Shown piece after piece: positions 17,850 to 26,619 of a stretch of 64,000 bases of DNA; within the stretch, counting starts at the first letter, position 1, and each line of letters starts with the position of its first letter. Below the pieces are notes generated by a model, which worked only from the letters and a program-made list of their open reading frames with translations, did no database searches and had not been told where the DNA came from. The DNA is from Saccharopolyspora oryzae. Lineage in GTDB: Bacteria > Actinomycetota > Actinomycetes > Mycobacteriales > Pseudonocardiaceae. The position numbers and the translations under genes were made by a program. The stretch covers positions 1 through 64,000 of the forward strand of contig NZ_JAQGLA010000001.1 in NCBI RefSeq assembly GCF_027853915.1. The letters run 5' to 3'.

Positions 17850-18275
17850 TCAGCGCTGGGCCCCCTTCTTCGCTGACTTCTTCTTCGCTCTTGCCTTGGG
17901 CTCGCGCGCTGCCGGGATGGCACCTTCTGGTGGAACGATTGCTTCGTCCGCACTCTCGCCTAGCGGCGCAGCTCCTTCCACCGGAGCCCCTGCCGGTTGC
18001 TCGGCTTCGCTGGTTTCGAGCGCGACCGAGCGGGTCATGCGATAGGCAGCGTAGGCAGCTCCAGCCCCGGCCGTAATGCACGCCGCAGTTATACCTGCGC
18101 GCTGCAGGAGCAGCTTTCTGCGATTCGAGGCTGCCCGTCGGCGGGCAGGTCTCATGCTGCTCAGCTTCTTGCGCGCCAGCAGGCGCGCGAGGCGCAAGGC
18201 GGCTTTCCCCATGTGCCATCGGCCCAGCAGGTAGCCGATGAAAGCCGCCAGGTACATCTTGATTCGAACCAACAT
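17850..18275 (-). CDS. Small membrane-associated protein, paralog of the 9439-9909 product
   Basis: About 141 residues: hydrophobic N terminus (MLVRIKMYLAAFIGYLLGRW), Arg-rich middle, second hydrophobic helix (ITAACITAGAGAAYAAYRMT), acidic linker, then VPPEGAIPAAREPKARAKKK. It shares architecture and key strings with the protein at 9439-9909 on the far side of the gas-vesicle cluster. No family name is available to me. Confidence 0.6.
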   Translation of the reverse strand: MLVRIKMYLAAFIGYLLGRWHMGKAALRLARLLARKKLSSMRPARRRAASNRRKLLLQRAGITAACITAGAGAAYAAYRMTRSVALETSEAEQPAGAPVEGAAPLGESADEAIVPPEGAIPAAREPKARAKKKSAKKGAQR

Positions 18276-18487
18276 CACGACCCCCCGATGCCAAGATCGC
18301 GGTATGCACGCCAAGATCCGAACTTGACCTGCGCTGCCCTCTTCCGTTTCCCAGTGTTCACCTCCATTCCTCAGGGCTTCCCGACGCAGTCAGTCGATGA
18401 AGGTTCAAGGGCTCATGGCGGGGTTGGCGATAGCCTGCGCTCGGAAAGCGACCGCGACGCGCGGGGCTGCAACTCTCGATCACCCCA

Positions 18488-18901
18488 TCACCACCGCGAA
18501 GTAACGAATTCCTCACTGTGCCGCAGTCGCATCGTTTTGATCACGGCGATGACCAGGAATACCAAGAGCAGCACGAGCAACACAGGCCCCAGCAGCAAGG
18601 CAAGGGCGAGGCCGAGGACCAGGAGAACCTTGACCTTGACGCTCAGTCCGGCGACCGCGGCCTTCACCGCCGGCCACAACGGGTGCTTTCCCCTCATGGC
18701 AGCGGAAACCCCTGCCAGTCCAGATTGCACGCTCGGCGAACCGCTCGCCGAGTCGGCGAGTTTGTCCAGCCAGGCGGGAACCTTTCGGTAAAGCCTGACC
18801 AGCAGGTCGCGGACGATTCGCCCGGCAGCCTCCCGTAGCCACCCGGCCGATCGGGCCAGGAATTTCCGGGTCCTGGCGCTGGCCCTGCCCAGCGTAGCCA
18901 T
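18488..18901 (-). CDS. Hypothetical membrane-anchored protein
   Basis: 137 residues: a basic N-terminal helix region (ARTRKFLARSAGWLREAAGR), an amphipathic segment (LLVRLYRKVPAWLDKLADSA) and a C-terminal hydrophobic block (LGLALALLLGPVLLVLLLVF). No known domain. It is the last minus-strand gene of the gas-vesicle neighbourhood before the duplication scar. Confidence 0.5.
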   Translation of the reverse strand: MATLGRASARTRKFLARSAGWLREAAGRIVRDLLVRLYRKVPAWLDKLADSASGSPSVQSGLAGVSAAMRGKHPLWPAVKAAVAGLSVKVKVLLVLGLALALLLGPVLLVLLLVFLVIAVIKTMRLRHSEEFVTSRW

Positions 18902-19239
18902 GCATCGAGGCTACCCACGGGAGGCCGCCACCAACCGATCCAGCGCGCTGGTCGGACCCTTTCCGACGTTGCCACGGAATGCTTCTGCTCGGGTCGGTGG
19001 CCGGGCCCTGGTCAGCGGCGCCCTGGCGCTGCTGATTGTCCTGTTCGCGTCCTGCCAACGCTGGCGACGAGCTACCCCACAGCCATCGCCGCAGTCGTCC
19101 TCTATGGAACGATCGGATTCTCCGACACCACACCGCAAACACACCGGCTGATCAGCGCCGAGCCAGCCAACGCCGCGTTCCGACGCAAGATGAGTGCGGC
19201 GGACCTGACCTACCTGACCGTCGGTCGCAAACGGCTACC
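18902..19239. other. Junction region left of the methyltransferase fragment
   Basis: About 340 bases without a supported gene. An open frame continues into the methyltransferase fragment (including AAVVLYGTIGFSDTTPQTHR just upstream), but it matches nothing I recognise and is unlike the true N-terminal half of that methyltransferase. It is most likely rearranged, non-functional DNA. Confidence 0.4.
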
Positions 19240-19531
19240 GACCACCGAGCTGGTGCGGCGCTACCACGAGAAGCTGCCGTCCGGCAGTGTCCACCTCGTC
19301 TCCCACGTGACCGCGGACGACCCGATCGTCGACGGCGGCACGGCCGCCCGGATGAGCCAGGCCATGGCGACTCCCACCTACGCCCGCGACCATGACGCCT
19401 TCGAAGCGCTGCTCGGCGGCGCGCCGCTGGTGGAGCCCGGGGTCGTCTTCGCCCAGGAATGGAACCCGGACCAGCACAACAGCGAACCAGAGAACTCCTG
19501 CGTCTACGTCGCGATCGCCCGCATCGACTGA
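19240..19531 (+). pseudogene. 3' fragment of a DUF574-type methyltransferase gene
   Basis: This encodes only the last 96 or so residues of the methyltransferase found at 3400 (from TTELVRRYHEKLPSGSVHLV to the stop), with about two amino-acid changes. The SAM-binding half is missing, so it cannot be a working enzyme. The near identity (about three base differences in 298) means the duplication is recent or kept uniform by gene conversion. Confidence 0.93.
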
Positions 19532-19537
19532 GGTCGT
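19240..19537 (+). repeat. 298-bp long direct repeat, copy 2
   Basis: Partner of 3921-4218, same orientation and same length. The downstream hairpin of the parent locus is absent. The copies could recombine and delete or amplify the intervening 15 kb, which holds all the gas-vesicle genes. Confidence 0.95.
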
Positions 19538-20007
19538 GAGTGCGCAACCGCCGTAGAACCTGATCGCGCTACCCGCACGCTTCGCCGCTGTCCAGGCCAC
19601 CAAGAACCGCTCGCGCACCAGGACAGCCGAAGATCACGAGTCACGTCGCCCACCGCAGCGGTGCTCAGCAGGTGGGTGCTGGACTTCCCCCTGCTGACAC
19701 ACCTGGGCACGCATCGCCTCCAACGCCCGGTGCCGAATCCGTAGCACCTCCTGCCGGGACTGCGACCCGAGCAACAGCATGTCGCTCTGACCGAACGACG
19801 AGATCGATTAGACAGCGGCGAGCGGGTCGGAAAGGCTTCCAAGGACCCTGTGCCAGGTGCTCTGCGCGAGTTGTGTCGACGAGCCGCCCGCGCGGTAGCC
19901 GGCCAGGCAAGCCGCCGTGGCCCATCCGCGCCGCGAGCGGTCGAGCAGCCCTTGGCGCGGGTGGGGCGTGCGGCGACACTGGGGATGTCGCTGCAGAGGG
20001 GGCCGTG
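19538..20007. other. Scar region between the methyltransferase fragment and gdh
   Basis: About 470 bases. Apart from the serine-recombinase relic at 19688-19807 there is no supported gene. The promoter of the glutamate dehydrogenase gene must lie in the right part; I see no clear -35/-10 pair. Confidence 0.4.
19688..19807 (-). pseudogene. Relic of a serine recombinase gene
   Basis: On the minus strand, starting after an in-frame TAA at 19810-19808, the reading SSFGQSDMLLLGSQSRQEVL then RIRHRALEAMRAQVCQQG closely matches the middle of actinobacterial large serine recombinases (LLGSQSRREVLRARxR...AMRAQ). The reading then turns into unrelated residues. Neither the catalytic domain nor the zinc-ribbon/coiled-coil part is present. 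It sits 150 bases from the methyltransferase fragment and 200 bases from the glutamate dehydrogenase start. Confidence 0.6.
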
Positions 20008-23000
20008 ATGCAGCCAGGTGCACCGGTGACCGGACAGGCCTACGACCAGCGGAACCAGCAGTGGGATCAGGAGCTGACCGCGGCTTTGCTGGCCGAGTTC
20101 GGGCCCGATCAGGGGCGTGCGGTGGCCGCGGTGTACGGCAGCGCGTTCTCCTCCGGCTACCGGGAGGACTCGCCGGTGACGCAGGCGGTGGCCGACATCG
20201 CCTGCCTGGAAGGGGACGAGGCCGGGCCGCCGCTGGGCCGGGTGTACCGGTCGCCGCAGGCGGTGGCCGGGTCGGTGCGGTTCCGGATCTGCTGGGCGGG
20301 TGAGGCTCCGCTGCTGCAGGAGGTGCTGCCGATCTTCGCCGGGCTGGGGCTGCGAGTGGCCGACCACCGCAGCTACGAGATCCAGCCGCGTGGGCGGCGT
20401 GCGGCCCGCGTCGACGATTTCGGGTTGCGGCACGACATCGACGAGCTCAGCGGGCACGCGGCGGCGTTGGTGGAGGACGCCTTCGCGGCGATGTGGCACG
20501 GCCGCGCCGAGACCGACGGGTTCAACCGGCTGGTGCTGACCGCGGGCCTGGACTGGCGGCAGGCCGCGCTGGTGCGCGCCGCCTACCACTACCTGTGGCA
20601 GGCGGGGTTCGCGTTCTCCCGCCCCTACGTGGAGGCGACGTTGGCGTCCCGGCCGCGGTTCGTGCGGGCGCTGCTGGAGTTCTTCGCAGCCCGCTTCGAC
20701 CCCGACCAGCCGCGAGGGCCGGTGCCCGCGGAGTTGGAGGAAACGCTGCAGGAGGTCACCGGGCTGGACGAGGACAAGACGTTGCGGGCGGTGCTGGCGT
20801 TCTTCTCGGCGGTGGTCCGCACCAACTACTTCCAGCGCGACGCGGAGGGGAAACCGAAGGAGTACCTGGCGTTCAAGATCGACCCGTCGGGCATGCCGTT
20901 CGTGCCGCGGCCGCGGCCGTTGTTCGAGGCGTTCGTCTACTCCCCCGCGGTGGAGGCGCTGCACCTGCGGTCGCGGCGGGTGGCGCGCGGCGGTATCCGC
21001 TGGTCGGACCGGCCGGAGGACTTCCGCACCGAGGTGCTGGGGTTGATGAAGGCCCAGACGGTGAAGAACGCGCTGATCGTGCCGGGCGGCGCCAAGGGCG
21101 CGTTCGTGGTGCGGCGCTCGCTTGCCGGGCTGGAGCGCGCGGAAGCCGATGCGCAGGTCCGGGCCTGCTATGCGACGTTCATCCGGGGGATGCTCGACGT
21201 CACCGACAACCTCTTCGACGGTGCGGTGGTGCCGCCGCCTCGGGTGGTCTGCCACGACGAACCGGACCCCTACCTGGTGGTGGCCGCGGACAAGGGCACC
21301 GCGCGGTTTTCCGACCTGGCCAACGAAATTGCCGCCGAGTACGGGTTCTGGTTGGGCGATGCTTTCGCCTCCGGGGGTTCGTCGGGGTACGACCACAAGG
21401 CGATGGGCATCACCGCGCGCGGGGCGTGGGTGTCGTTGCGCCAGCACTGCGAGCAGCTGGGCTGGGACCCCGATGTCGACGAGTTCACGGTGGTGGGCAT
21501 CGGGGACATGTCCGGGGACGTCTTCGGCAACGGCATGCTGCTGTCGCAGCGGATCCGGTTGATCGGCGCGTTCGACCACCGGCACATCTTCTTGGATCCC
21601 GACCCGGATCCGCTGCTCTCCCACGCCGAGCGGGCGCGGTTGGCGGCGCTGCCCGCCTCCAGTTGGCTCGACTACGCCCCGGAGCGGATCTCCGCTGGCG
21701 GTGGGGTGTTCTCGCGGCGGGCGAAGTCGGTGCCGATCTCCCCGCAGGTCCAGCAGCGGTTGGGGGTGCAGGCCGCGGAGCTGACGCCGCCGGAGCTGGT
21801 GCAGGCGTTGCTGCGGGCTCCGGTGGACGTGCTGTGGAACGGTGGGATGGGCACGTTCGTCAAGGCCAGCACCCAAAATCACGCCGATGCCGCCGATCCG
21901 GCCAACGACGCGGTGCGGGTGGATGCCGACGGGTTGCGGGCGCGGGTGGTCGTCGAGGGCGGCAACCTGGGGTTGACCCAGCCCGCGCGCATCGAGTACG
22001 CGCTGGCCGGCGGGCGGATCAACACCGACTTCGTCGACAACTCCGCCGGGGTGGACACCTCCGACCGGGAGGTGAACCTGAAGATCCTGCTGGATGCGGC
22101 GGTCCGCGACCGCGTGATCGATGGCGGCGAGCGCAACCGGTTGCTGGCCGAGGTCGCCGATGAAGTGGCGGCGGCGGTGCTCACCGACAGCCGGTTGCAG
22201 TCACGGGTGTTGGGCGTGGTGGAAGCCGAGGCACCGGTGCTCCTGGACCAGCACGCCGGAGCCATCCGCAAATTCGAGCAGATCAGCAAGCTGGACCGGG
22301 CGCTGGAGTGCTTGCCCGACGAGCCGGAGCTGGCGCGGCGCAGGCGGGCCGGGCTGGGGTTGGCGCGCCCGGAGATCGCGATGTTGTTGGCGCACGCCAA
22401 GAACAACCTGGCGCAGGAGCTGGTGAATTCGCCGGTGCCCGATGATCCGCACCTGGCCGCGCAGCTGCTGGAGTACTTGCCGGTGGCGTTGCGGGAGCGC
22501 TTCGGAGCGGCGATGGCGCGGCATCCGCTGCGGCGGGAGATCCTGGCCACCGCGTTGAGCAACGACCTGGCCGACCACGTCGGCACCGGCTTCGTCTACC
22601 GGCTCGAGGAGACCACCGGGGTGGACACCCCGGATACGGTGCTGGCGTATTTGGCGGTGCGCGAGATCTTCGGGTTCAACGCCTTGTGGTCGGACGTCGA
22701 CGGACTGGGGTCGCGGTGTCCGCCGGGAGTGCGCGCCGAGATGTTCCACGAGCTGCAGCGGTTCTGCCAGCTGGGCGCGTTGTGGTTCTTGCGCCACCGG
22801 CGGCCACCGGTGGACGTGGCCGCGGAGGTGGCGCATTTCCGCGGGCAGGTCCGGCAGTTGGTGCCGGTGTTGCCGGCGGCGTTGGCCGGTTCGCAGGCCG
22901 AGGCGGTGGCCGCGCGCACCGCCGAGCTCGAGGGGCTGGGGGTGCCGGGGTTGTTGGCGGGGCGGATCGCGGTGCTGGGCCCGTTGGCGGGGTCGCTGGA

Positions 23001-23400
23001 CGTGGTGGAGATCGCCGGTGATCGCCGTGATGTGGGGTTCGTGGCCGCGGTGTATTCGGCGCTGGACGTGGGGTTGGGGATGGACTGGTTGCAGGAGCAG
23101 ATCGTCGAGCTGCCCTCGGAGTCGCATTGGGAGTTGCTGGCCAAGATCTCGCTGCGGGACGGGTTGTTCGCGCAGCGGCGGCGGTTGACCGCCTCGGCGT
23201 TGGCCGGGTTCGTGCCCGGGGTAGGTGTCGATGAGCTCGTGGCGGAGTGGTTGCAGGGCAATGCGGGGCCGGTGCGGCGCTGTCGGGAGACGTTGGGGCA
23301 GTTGCGCGAGGCCGGCCGGGTGGATGTGGCGATGTTGTCGGTGGCGTTGCAGGACCTGCGCAATCTCGTGCAGATCAGCGCTGATCCGCGCGTCCGTTGA
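20008..23400 (+). CDS. NAD-specific glutamate dehydrogenase, short form lacking the N-terminal region
   Basis: 1130 residues. Large bacterial NAD-GDHs are about 1600 residues, so roughly 450 N-terminal residues (regulatory ACT-like part) are missing. The catalytic core is intact: RGGIRWSDRPEDFRTEVLGL, QTVKNALIVPGGAKGAF, GGSSGYDHKAMGITARGAWV, GIGDMSGDVFGNGML and NGGMGTFVKAS, followed by the helical C-terminal domain. The enzyme converts glutamate to 2-oxoglutarate and ammonia with NAD. The ATG at 20008 has GAGGGGG upstream; the frame is open further 5' but encodes unrelated residues. It may be a natural short form, or truncated by the rearrangement just upstream. Confidence 0.85.
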   Translation: MQPGAPVTGQAYDQRNQQWDQELTAALLAEFGPDQGRAVAAVYGSAFSSGYREDSPVTQAVADIACLEGDEAGPPLGRVYRSPQAVAGSVRFRICWAGEAPLLQEVLPIFAGLGLRVADHRSYEIQPRGRRAARVDDFGLRHDIDELSGHAAALVEDAFAAMWHGRAETDGFNRLVLTAGLDWRQAALVRAAYHYLWQAGFAFSRPYVEATLASRPRFVRALLEFFAARFDPDQPRGPVPAELEETLQEVTGLDEDKTLRAVLAFFSAVVRTNYFQRDAEGKPKEYLAFKIDPSGMPFVPRPRPLFEAFVYSPAVEALHLRSRRVARGGIRWSDRPEDFRTEVLGLMKAQTVKNALIVPGGAKGAFVVRRSLAGLERAEADAQVRACYATFIRGMLDVTDNLFDGAVVPPPRVVCHDEPDPYLVVAADKGTARFSDLANEIAAEYGFWLGDAFASGGSSGYDHKAMGITARGAWVSLRQHCEQLGWDPDVDEFTVVGIGDMSGDVFGNGMLLSQRIRLIGAFDHRHIFLDPDPDPLLSHAERARLAALPASSWLDYAPERISAGGGVFSRRAKSVPISPQVQQRLGVQAAELTPPELVQALLRAPVDVLWNGGMGTFVKASTQNHADAADPANDAVRVDADGLRARVVVEGGNLGLTQPARIEYALAGGRINTDFVDNSAGVDTSDREVNLKILLDAAVRDRVIDGGERNRLLAEVADEVAAAVLTDSRLQSRVLGVVEAEAPVLLDQHAGAIRKFEQISKLDRALECLPDEPELARRRRAGLGLARPEIAMLLAHAKNNLAQELVNSPVPDDPHLAAQLLEYLPVALRERFGAAMARHPLRREILATALSNDLADHVGTGFVYRLEETTGVDTPDTVLAYLAVREIFGFNALWSDVDGLGSRCPPGVRAEMFHELQRFCQLGALWFLRHRRPPVDVAAEVAHFRGQVRQLVPVLPAALAGSQAEAVAARTAELEGLGVPGLLAGRIAVLGPLAGSLDVVEIAGDRRDVGFVAAVYSALDVGLGMDWLQEQIVELPSESHWELLAKISLRDGLFAQRRRLTASALAGFVPGVGVDELVAEWLQGNAGPVRRCRETLGQLREAGRVDVAMLSVALQDLRNLVQISADPRVR

Positions 23401-23610
23401 TCAGGTCCGCTGGCCGGCGAGCTCGACGAGAGCGGTGACGGTTTTCCAGTTGGTTTCCGCGCTCGAAGCGCAAGTGCGATCGGCACCCGTTCCCAGGGTC
23501 GCCGGACCCGGTTGCTGGGGTATTCCCTACCTCCGTGCGGGTGCATGCCCCATGTTGCGCAGCGGTCGCGGCGAGTCACGCTGAGATCAGCGAAGTGCGG
23601 GGAGGCGACG

Positions 23611-24108
23611 ATGATCGTGCAGCGCGAGTCCGGTCGGGTCGGGTGGGCCAGGCGGAAATCCCTCGAGCAGCAGCTGCACGACGGCCCGGCGCTGCGGCTG
23701 GCCGCGCTGGCCCTGCGCTTGGGCGTGTGCCGGCACCGCGTCGAGCACGACTCGCGGGTGCACGAATGCTTGACCGGTGTGCAGGACGAGCTGCACGAAG
23801 TGCTGGAAGAACTGCGGGAACTGGCCGGGGAGATCTACCCGCGGGCGCTGGCGACCGCCGGACTGGCTGCCGCGCTGGAGGCGCTGGCCGAGCGCAAGGG
23901 CATCCCGGTGGCGATCCGGGTGCCGGCGCAGCGCTTCGACGCCGAAGTGGAAGCGGCCGTCTACTTCGAGGTCGCCGAACGCTTGGCGGAGCTGCCCGCC
24001 GATGCGGCGTGCGCGCAGGTGTCGATCCAGCGCAAGGGCGCGGAGCTGGTCGTGGCGATCGGCTCCGACGAGCACGACACGAGCCTGATGAGGATCCCAT
24101 GCGAGTAG
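23611..24108 (+). CDS. Truncated histidine-kinase-like protein (HisKA_3 dimerisation part)
   Basis: 165 residues. SLEQQLHDGPALRLAALALR contains the LHDG phospho-acceptor motif of NarL-type kinases (His23). A degenerate ATPase-like remainder follows: an N-box-like YFEVAERLAELP without the usual Asn, and no G-boxes. It has no membrane or sensor part. The start follows GGGGAGG. It overlaps the response-regulator gene by 10 bases, so the two are translated together. It may be a phosphotransfer or dimerisation partner and is unlikely to be an active kinase on its own. Confidence 0.75.
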   Translation: MIVQRESGRVGWARRKSLEQQLHDGPALRLAALALRLGVCRHRVEHDSRVHECLTGVQDELHEVLEELRELAGEIYPRALATAGLAAALEALAERKGIPVAIRVPAQRFDAEVEAAVYFEVAERLAELPADAACAQVSIQRKGAELVVAIGSDEHDTSLMRIPCE

Positions 24109-24764
24109 CGATCGCCGAGGACGGAGCCCTGTTCCGCGAAGGCCTGGTGATGCTGCTGGACGACGCCGGCCACGAAGTCGTCGCCTGCGTGGACAACGGC
24201 GATTCGCTGTTCGAGGCGCCGGAGACGGCGACCGCCGACGTCGCGGTGCTCGACATCCGGATGCCGCCGGAACCCGATGGTGGCATCAGCACCGCCGAAC
24301 GGCTGCGCGCGAAGTACCCGAAGCTCGGGCTGCTGCTGCTTTCGCACTACGCCGAAACGCACTACCTGATGCGGATCCTGGACATCGGCACGGAACGCAT
24401 CGGCTACCGGTTGAAGGAGAAGATCGCCAGCGTCGAGGTGCTCACCGACACCCTGACCCGGATCCAGGACGGCGAGATCGTCATCGAGCCGGTGCTGGCC
24501 AAGCGGCTCGTGGAGCGGCCGCGCGGCAAGGAGGAGAAAGCGCTGGCCACGTTGACCGAACGGGAAGCCGAGGTGTTGAAGCTGATGGCCGAGGGCCGCT
24601 CCAACCCCGGCATCGCCAACCGCCTGTTCGTCAGCCCGAAGGCGGTGGAGAAGCACGTCGCCAGCATCCTGTCCAAGCTCGGCATCCCACCGGAGGACAC
24701 CCATCACCACCGCCGGGTACTGGCCGTGCTGACCTACCTGCGCGCCCACTGGACCGAGTCCTGA
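24099..24764 (+). CDS. Response regulator, NarL/LuxR type
   Basis: 221 residues. The receiver domain occupies residues 1-120 (MRVAIAEDGALFREGLVMLL; phospho-acceptor Asp52 in VAVLDIRMPPEPDGG) and the LuxR helix-turn-helix residues about 150-215 (LTEREAEVLKLMAEGRSNPG then KAVEKHVASILSKLGIPPED). The start overlaps the kinase-fragment gene. The likely phosphate donor is the intact kinase at 26606-28753; the target genes are not visible. Confidence 0.9.
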   Translation: MRVAIAEDGALFREGLVMLLDDAGHEVVACVDNGDSLFEAPETATADVAVLDIRMPPEPDGGISTAERLRAKYPKLGLLLLSHYAETHYLMRILDIGTERIGYRLKEKIASVEVLTDTLTRIQDGEIVIEPVLAKRLVERPRGKEEKALATLTEREAEVLKLMAEGRSNPGIANRLFVSPKAVEKHVASILSKLGIPPEDTHHHRRVLAVLTYLRAHWTES

Positions 24765-24831
24765 ACCCCCGACTTTGTGCCCTGGTGGAGGCATCACCGC
24801 GGCCTAGGGTTGGGGTCGTTCGGGGGGAGTG

Positions 24832-26619
24832 ATGCGCGGGAAGGGTCTGGTCGCGCCGTTTCACTGGTTGGTGTTGGTCGGATTCGTCGTCTTGACCTAC
24901 ATCACCGTGGTCGGCGGTGCTGCCCTGCTCTTCGGGGCCGGGCGGCCGATGATGGTGCCCGCGTTCCTCGCCGCTGCGGTGTGCGTCGCTGGTCTCGCCG
25001 TGCTGGACCGGCGGATCGGGCGGCTGCCACCGGCACCGTCGACCGAGATCGCCGCGGTCGCCGGGAAGCTGCCCGCCACGGGCTCCTGGGAGCAGACGCT
25101 GCCGACTCTCGCCCGCATTCTGGCCGAGAGCACGCGCGCGGAGCACGCTTCGCTGTGGCTGATGGCCGGCGGCCGGTTGGTCAACTCGGCAGCTTGGCCG
25201 TCGGCGCTGGCCGGCACCACGCACACCGTCGCCGACATCGACGCGCTTCGGGCAGTGCCCGGGGTGCGGCATGTGGTGCCGGTGGTGGACGGCCACATCC
25301 AGCGCGGCGCGCTGGCCATCGGCAAATCCGAGTCCGCGCCCGAAACCCAGGAGCGGCGGATGCGCGACGTCGCGAAGGGCACGGCTCTGCTGCTGCGCAG
25401 CGTTTCCCTCGCGAACGAGTTGCAGTCCCGGGTGCGGCGCGCCCAGGAGTTGGCGGACGAGCTCGACGCCTCGCAGCAGCGGCTCATGCACGCGCGCGAT
25501 ATCGAACGCCGCCGCCTGGTCGGCGACATCGGCACCGTCTCCGAGGACGGGCTCAACGCCATCCGCACCGAGATCCAGCAGCTCAGATCCGCCCTCGACG
25601 CAGATCCCGAATCCGCCGCGGAGGTGCTGACCAGGTTGCGCGCGACGTTGGAAGGCGTCATCGAGCGGTTCCGCGCCGTGGTGCGCGGCGTCTACCCCGG
25701 CGTGCTGCGCGATGGAGGCCCGCTGGCTGCGCTGCGCGAGCTCTGCGCCGACCTCGGCCGACCGGTGCGGGTCACCGGCGAGCTGACGCGGCGGGTGGAC
25801 TGGGAAATCGAGTCGGGCCTGTACTACCTGGCCGCTTCGGCGGTCCGGCTGTTCACCGGAACCGAGGACGACCCGGTGCTGGTGCACTTCGCGCAAGAAT
25901 CCGACCGGATCACCGTGCGCATCACCGCGCCGACGCCCGCGGAACCGGCCGACCTGGGAGCCGCGCTCGCCAACGACGACGACCGCATCGCCGCTCTGGG
26001 CGGCGAAGTGCGCTGGAGCCAGGACACCCGGATCAGCGTGGTCGGCTGGCTTCCGGACCAGCTCACCCCGGTGGTCGAGGAATCCGCACCCGAGCCGGCG
26101 GAGTCCGGGGCCGCGCCGGACGGCGTCGAACCGCTGCCCGACCGGATCAATCGGCTCTTCCAGCTCGTCTCCGACGCCGTCGAGGTCCGGATCCCGATCA
26201 GCGCCGAGGCTCCCCCGGAGCGGGCGGCGCTGGATGCCCTGGATATCGCTGTGCGGGACCTGCCCGCAGGCGATCCGCGCCGCGCGGCGCTGATGTTCGA
26301 GCTGGCGCAGATCCGCAGCAGTTCACACGACCTGCTCGAAGAAGAACTTCTCGATCTGCTGCGCAACAACGGCACCGCGCTGTCCGAAGACGACCGGCGG
26401 GGAGCGGCGCGACTGCTCGGCGCGGTCGGCCGCGCCCCGTGCACCCGGCTGGCCTTGCCGGTGGGCAGCCCGCCGCAGGAGATCCAGCGGACAGCCGGTG
26501 CGCAGCTCGAGCACTGGCGCAGCCGTGCGGAGAATCCGCTGGCACCGCGGGAAGTGCGGGAGATCTGCCGGGGTGTTGCGCTGACCTGCGAGGGGCTGCT
26601 GCAGATCAAAGCGGAATGA
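24832..26619 (+). CDS. Sensor-kinase-like protein with degenerate catalytic motifs (pseudokinase)
   Basis: About 595 residues. There are two N-terminal membrane helices (residues about 10-58), a GAF-like region (about 75-190), a coiled coil and a HisKA_3-like stretch reading RDIERRRLVGDIGTVSEDGL, where active kinases have DLHDG; the His is absent. The ATPase-like part (LYYLAASAVRLFTGTEDDPV) lacks the Asn of the N-box. The C-terminal 170 residues are unique to me. A GTG at 24829 is an alternative start. Its 3' end overlaps the convergent kinase gene by 14 bases. It may be a regulatory partner of the neighbouring kinase. Confidence 0.75.
   Translation: MRGKGLVAPFHWLVLVGFVVLTYITVVGGAALLFGAGRPMMVPAFLAAAVCVAGLAVLDRRIGRLPPAPSTEIAAVAGKLPATGSWEQTLPTLARILAESTRAEHASLWLMAGGRLVNSAAWPSALAGTTHTVADIDALRAVPGVRHVVPVVDGHIQRGALAIGKSESAPETQERRMRDVAKGTALLLRSVSLANELQSRVRRAQELADELDASQQRLMHARDIERRRLVGDIGTVSEDGLNAIRTEIQQLRSALDADPESAAEVLTRLRATLEGVIERFRAVVRGVYPGVLRDGGPLAALRELCADLGRPVRVTGELTRRVDWEIESGLYYLAASAVRLFTGTEDDPVLVHFAQESDRITVRITAPTPAEPADLGAALANDDDRIAALGGEVRWSQDTRISVVGWLPDQLTPVVEESAPEPAESGAAPDGVEPLPDRINRLFQLVSDAVEVRIPISAEAPPERAALDALDIAVRDLPAGDPRRAALMFELAQIRSSSHDLLEEELLDLLRNNGTALSEDDRRGAARLLGAVGRAPCTRLALPVGSPPQEIQRTAGAQLEHWRSRAENPLAPREVREICRGVALTCEGLLQIKAE

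Noticed and set aside
18900-19151. An 83-residue plus-strand open frame
   Set aside because: It shows no ribosome binding site or family resemblance, runs opposite the 5' end of the 18488-18901 gene, and lies in rearranged DNA.
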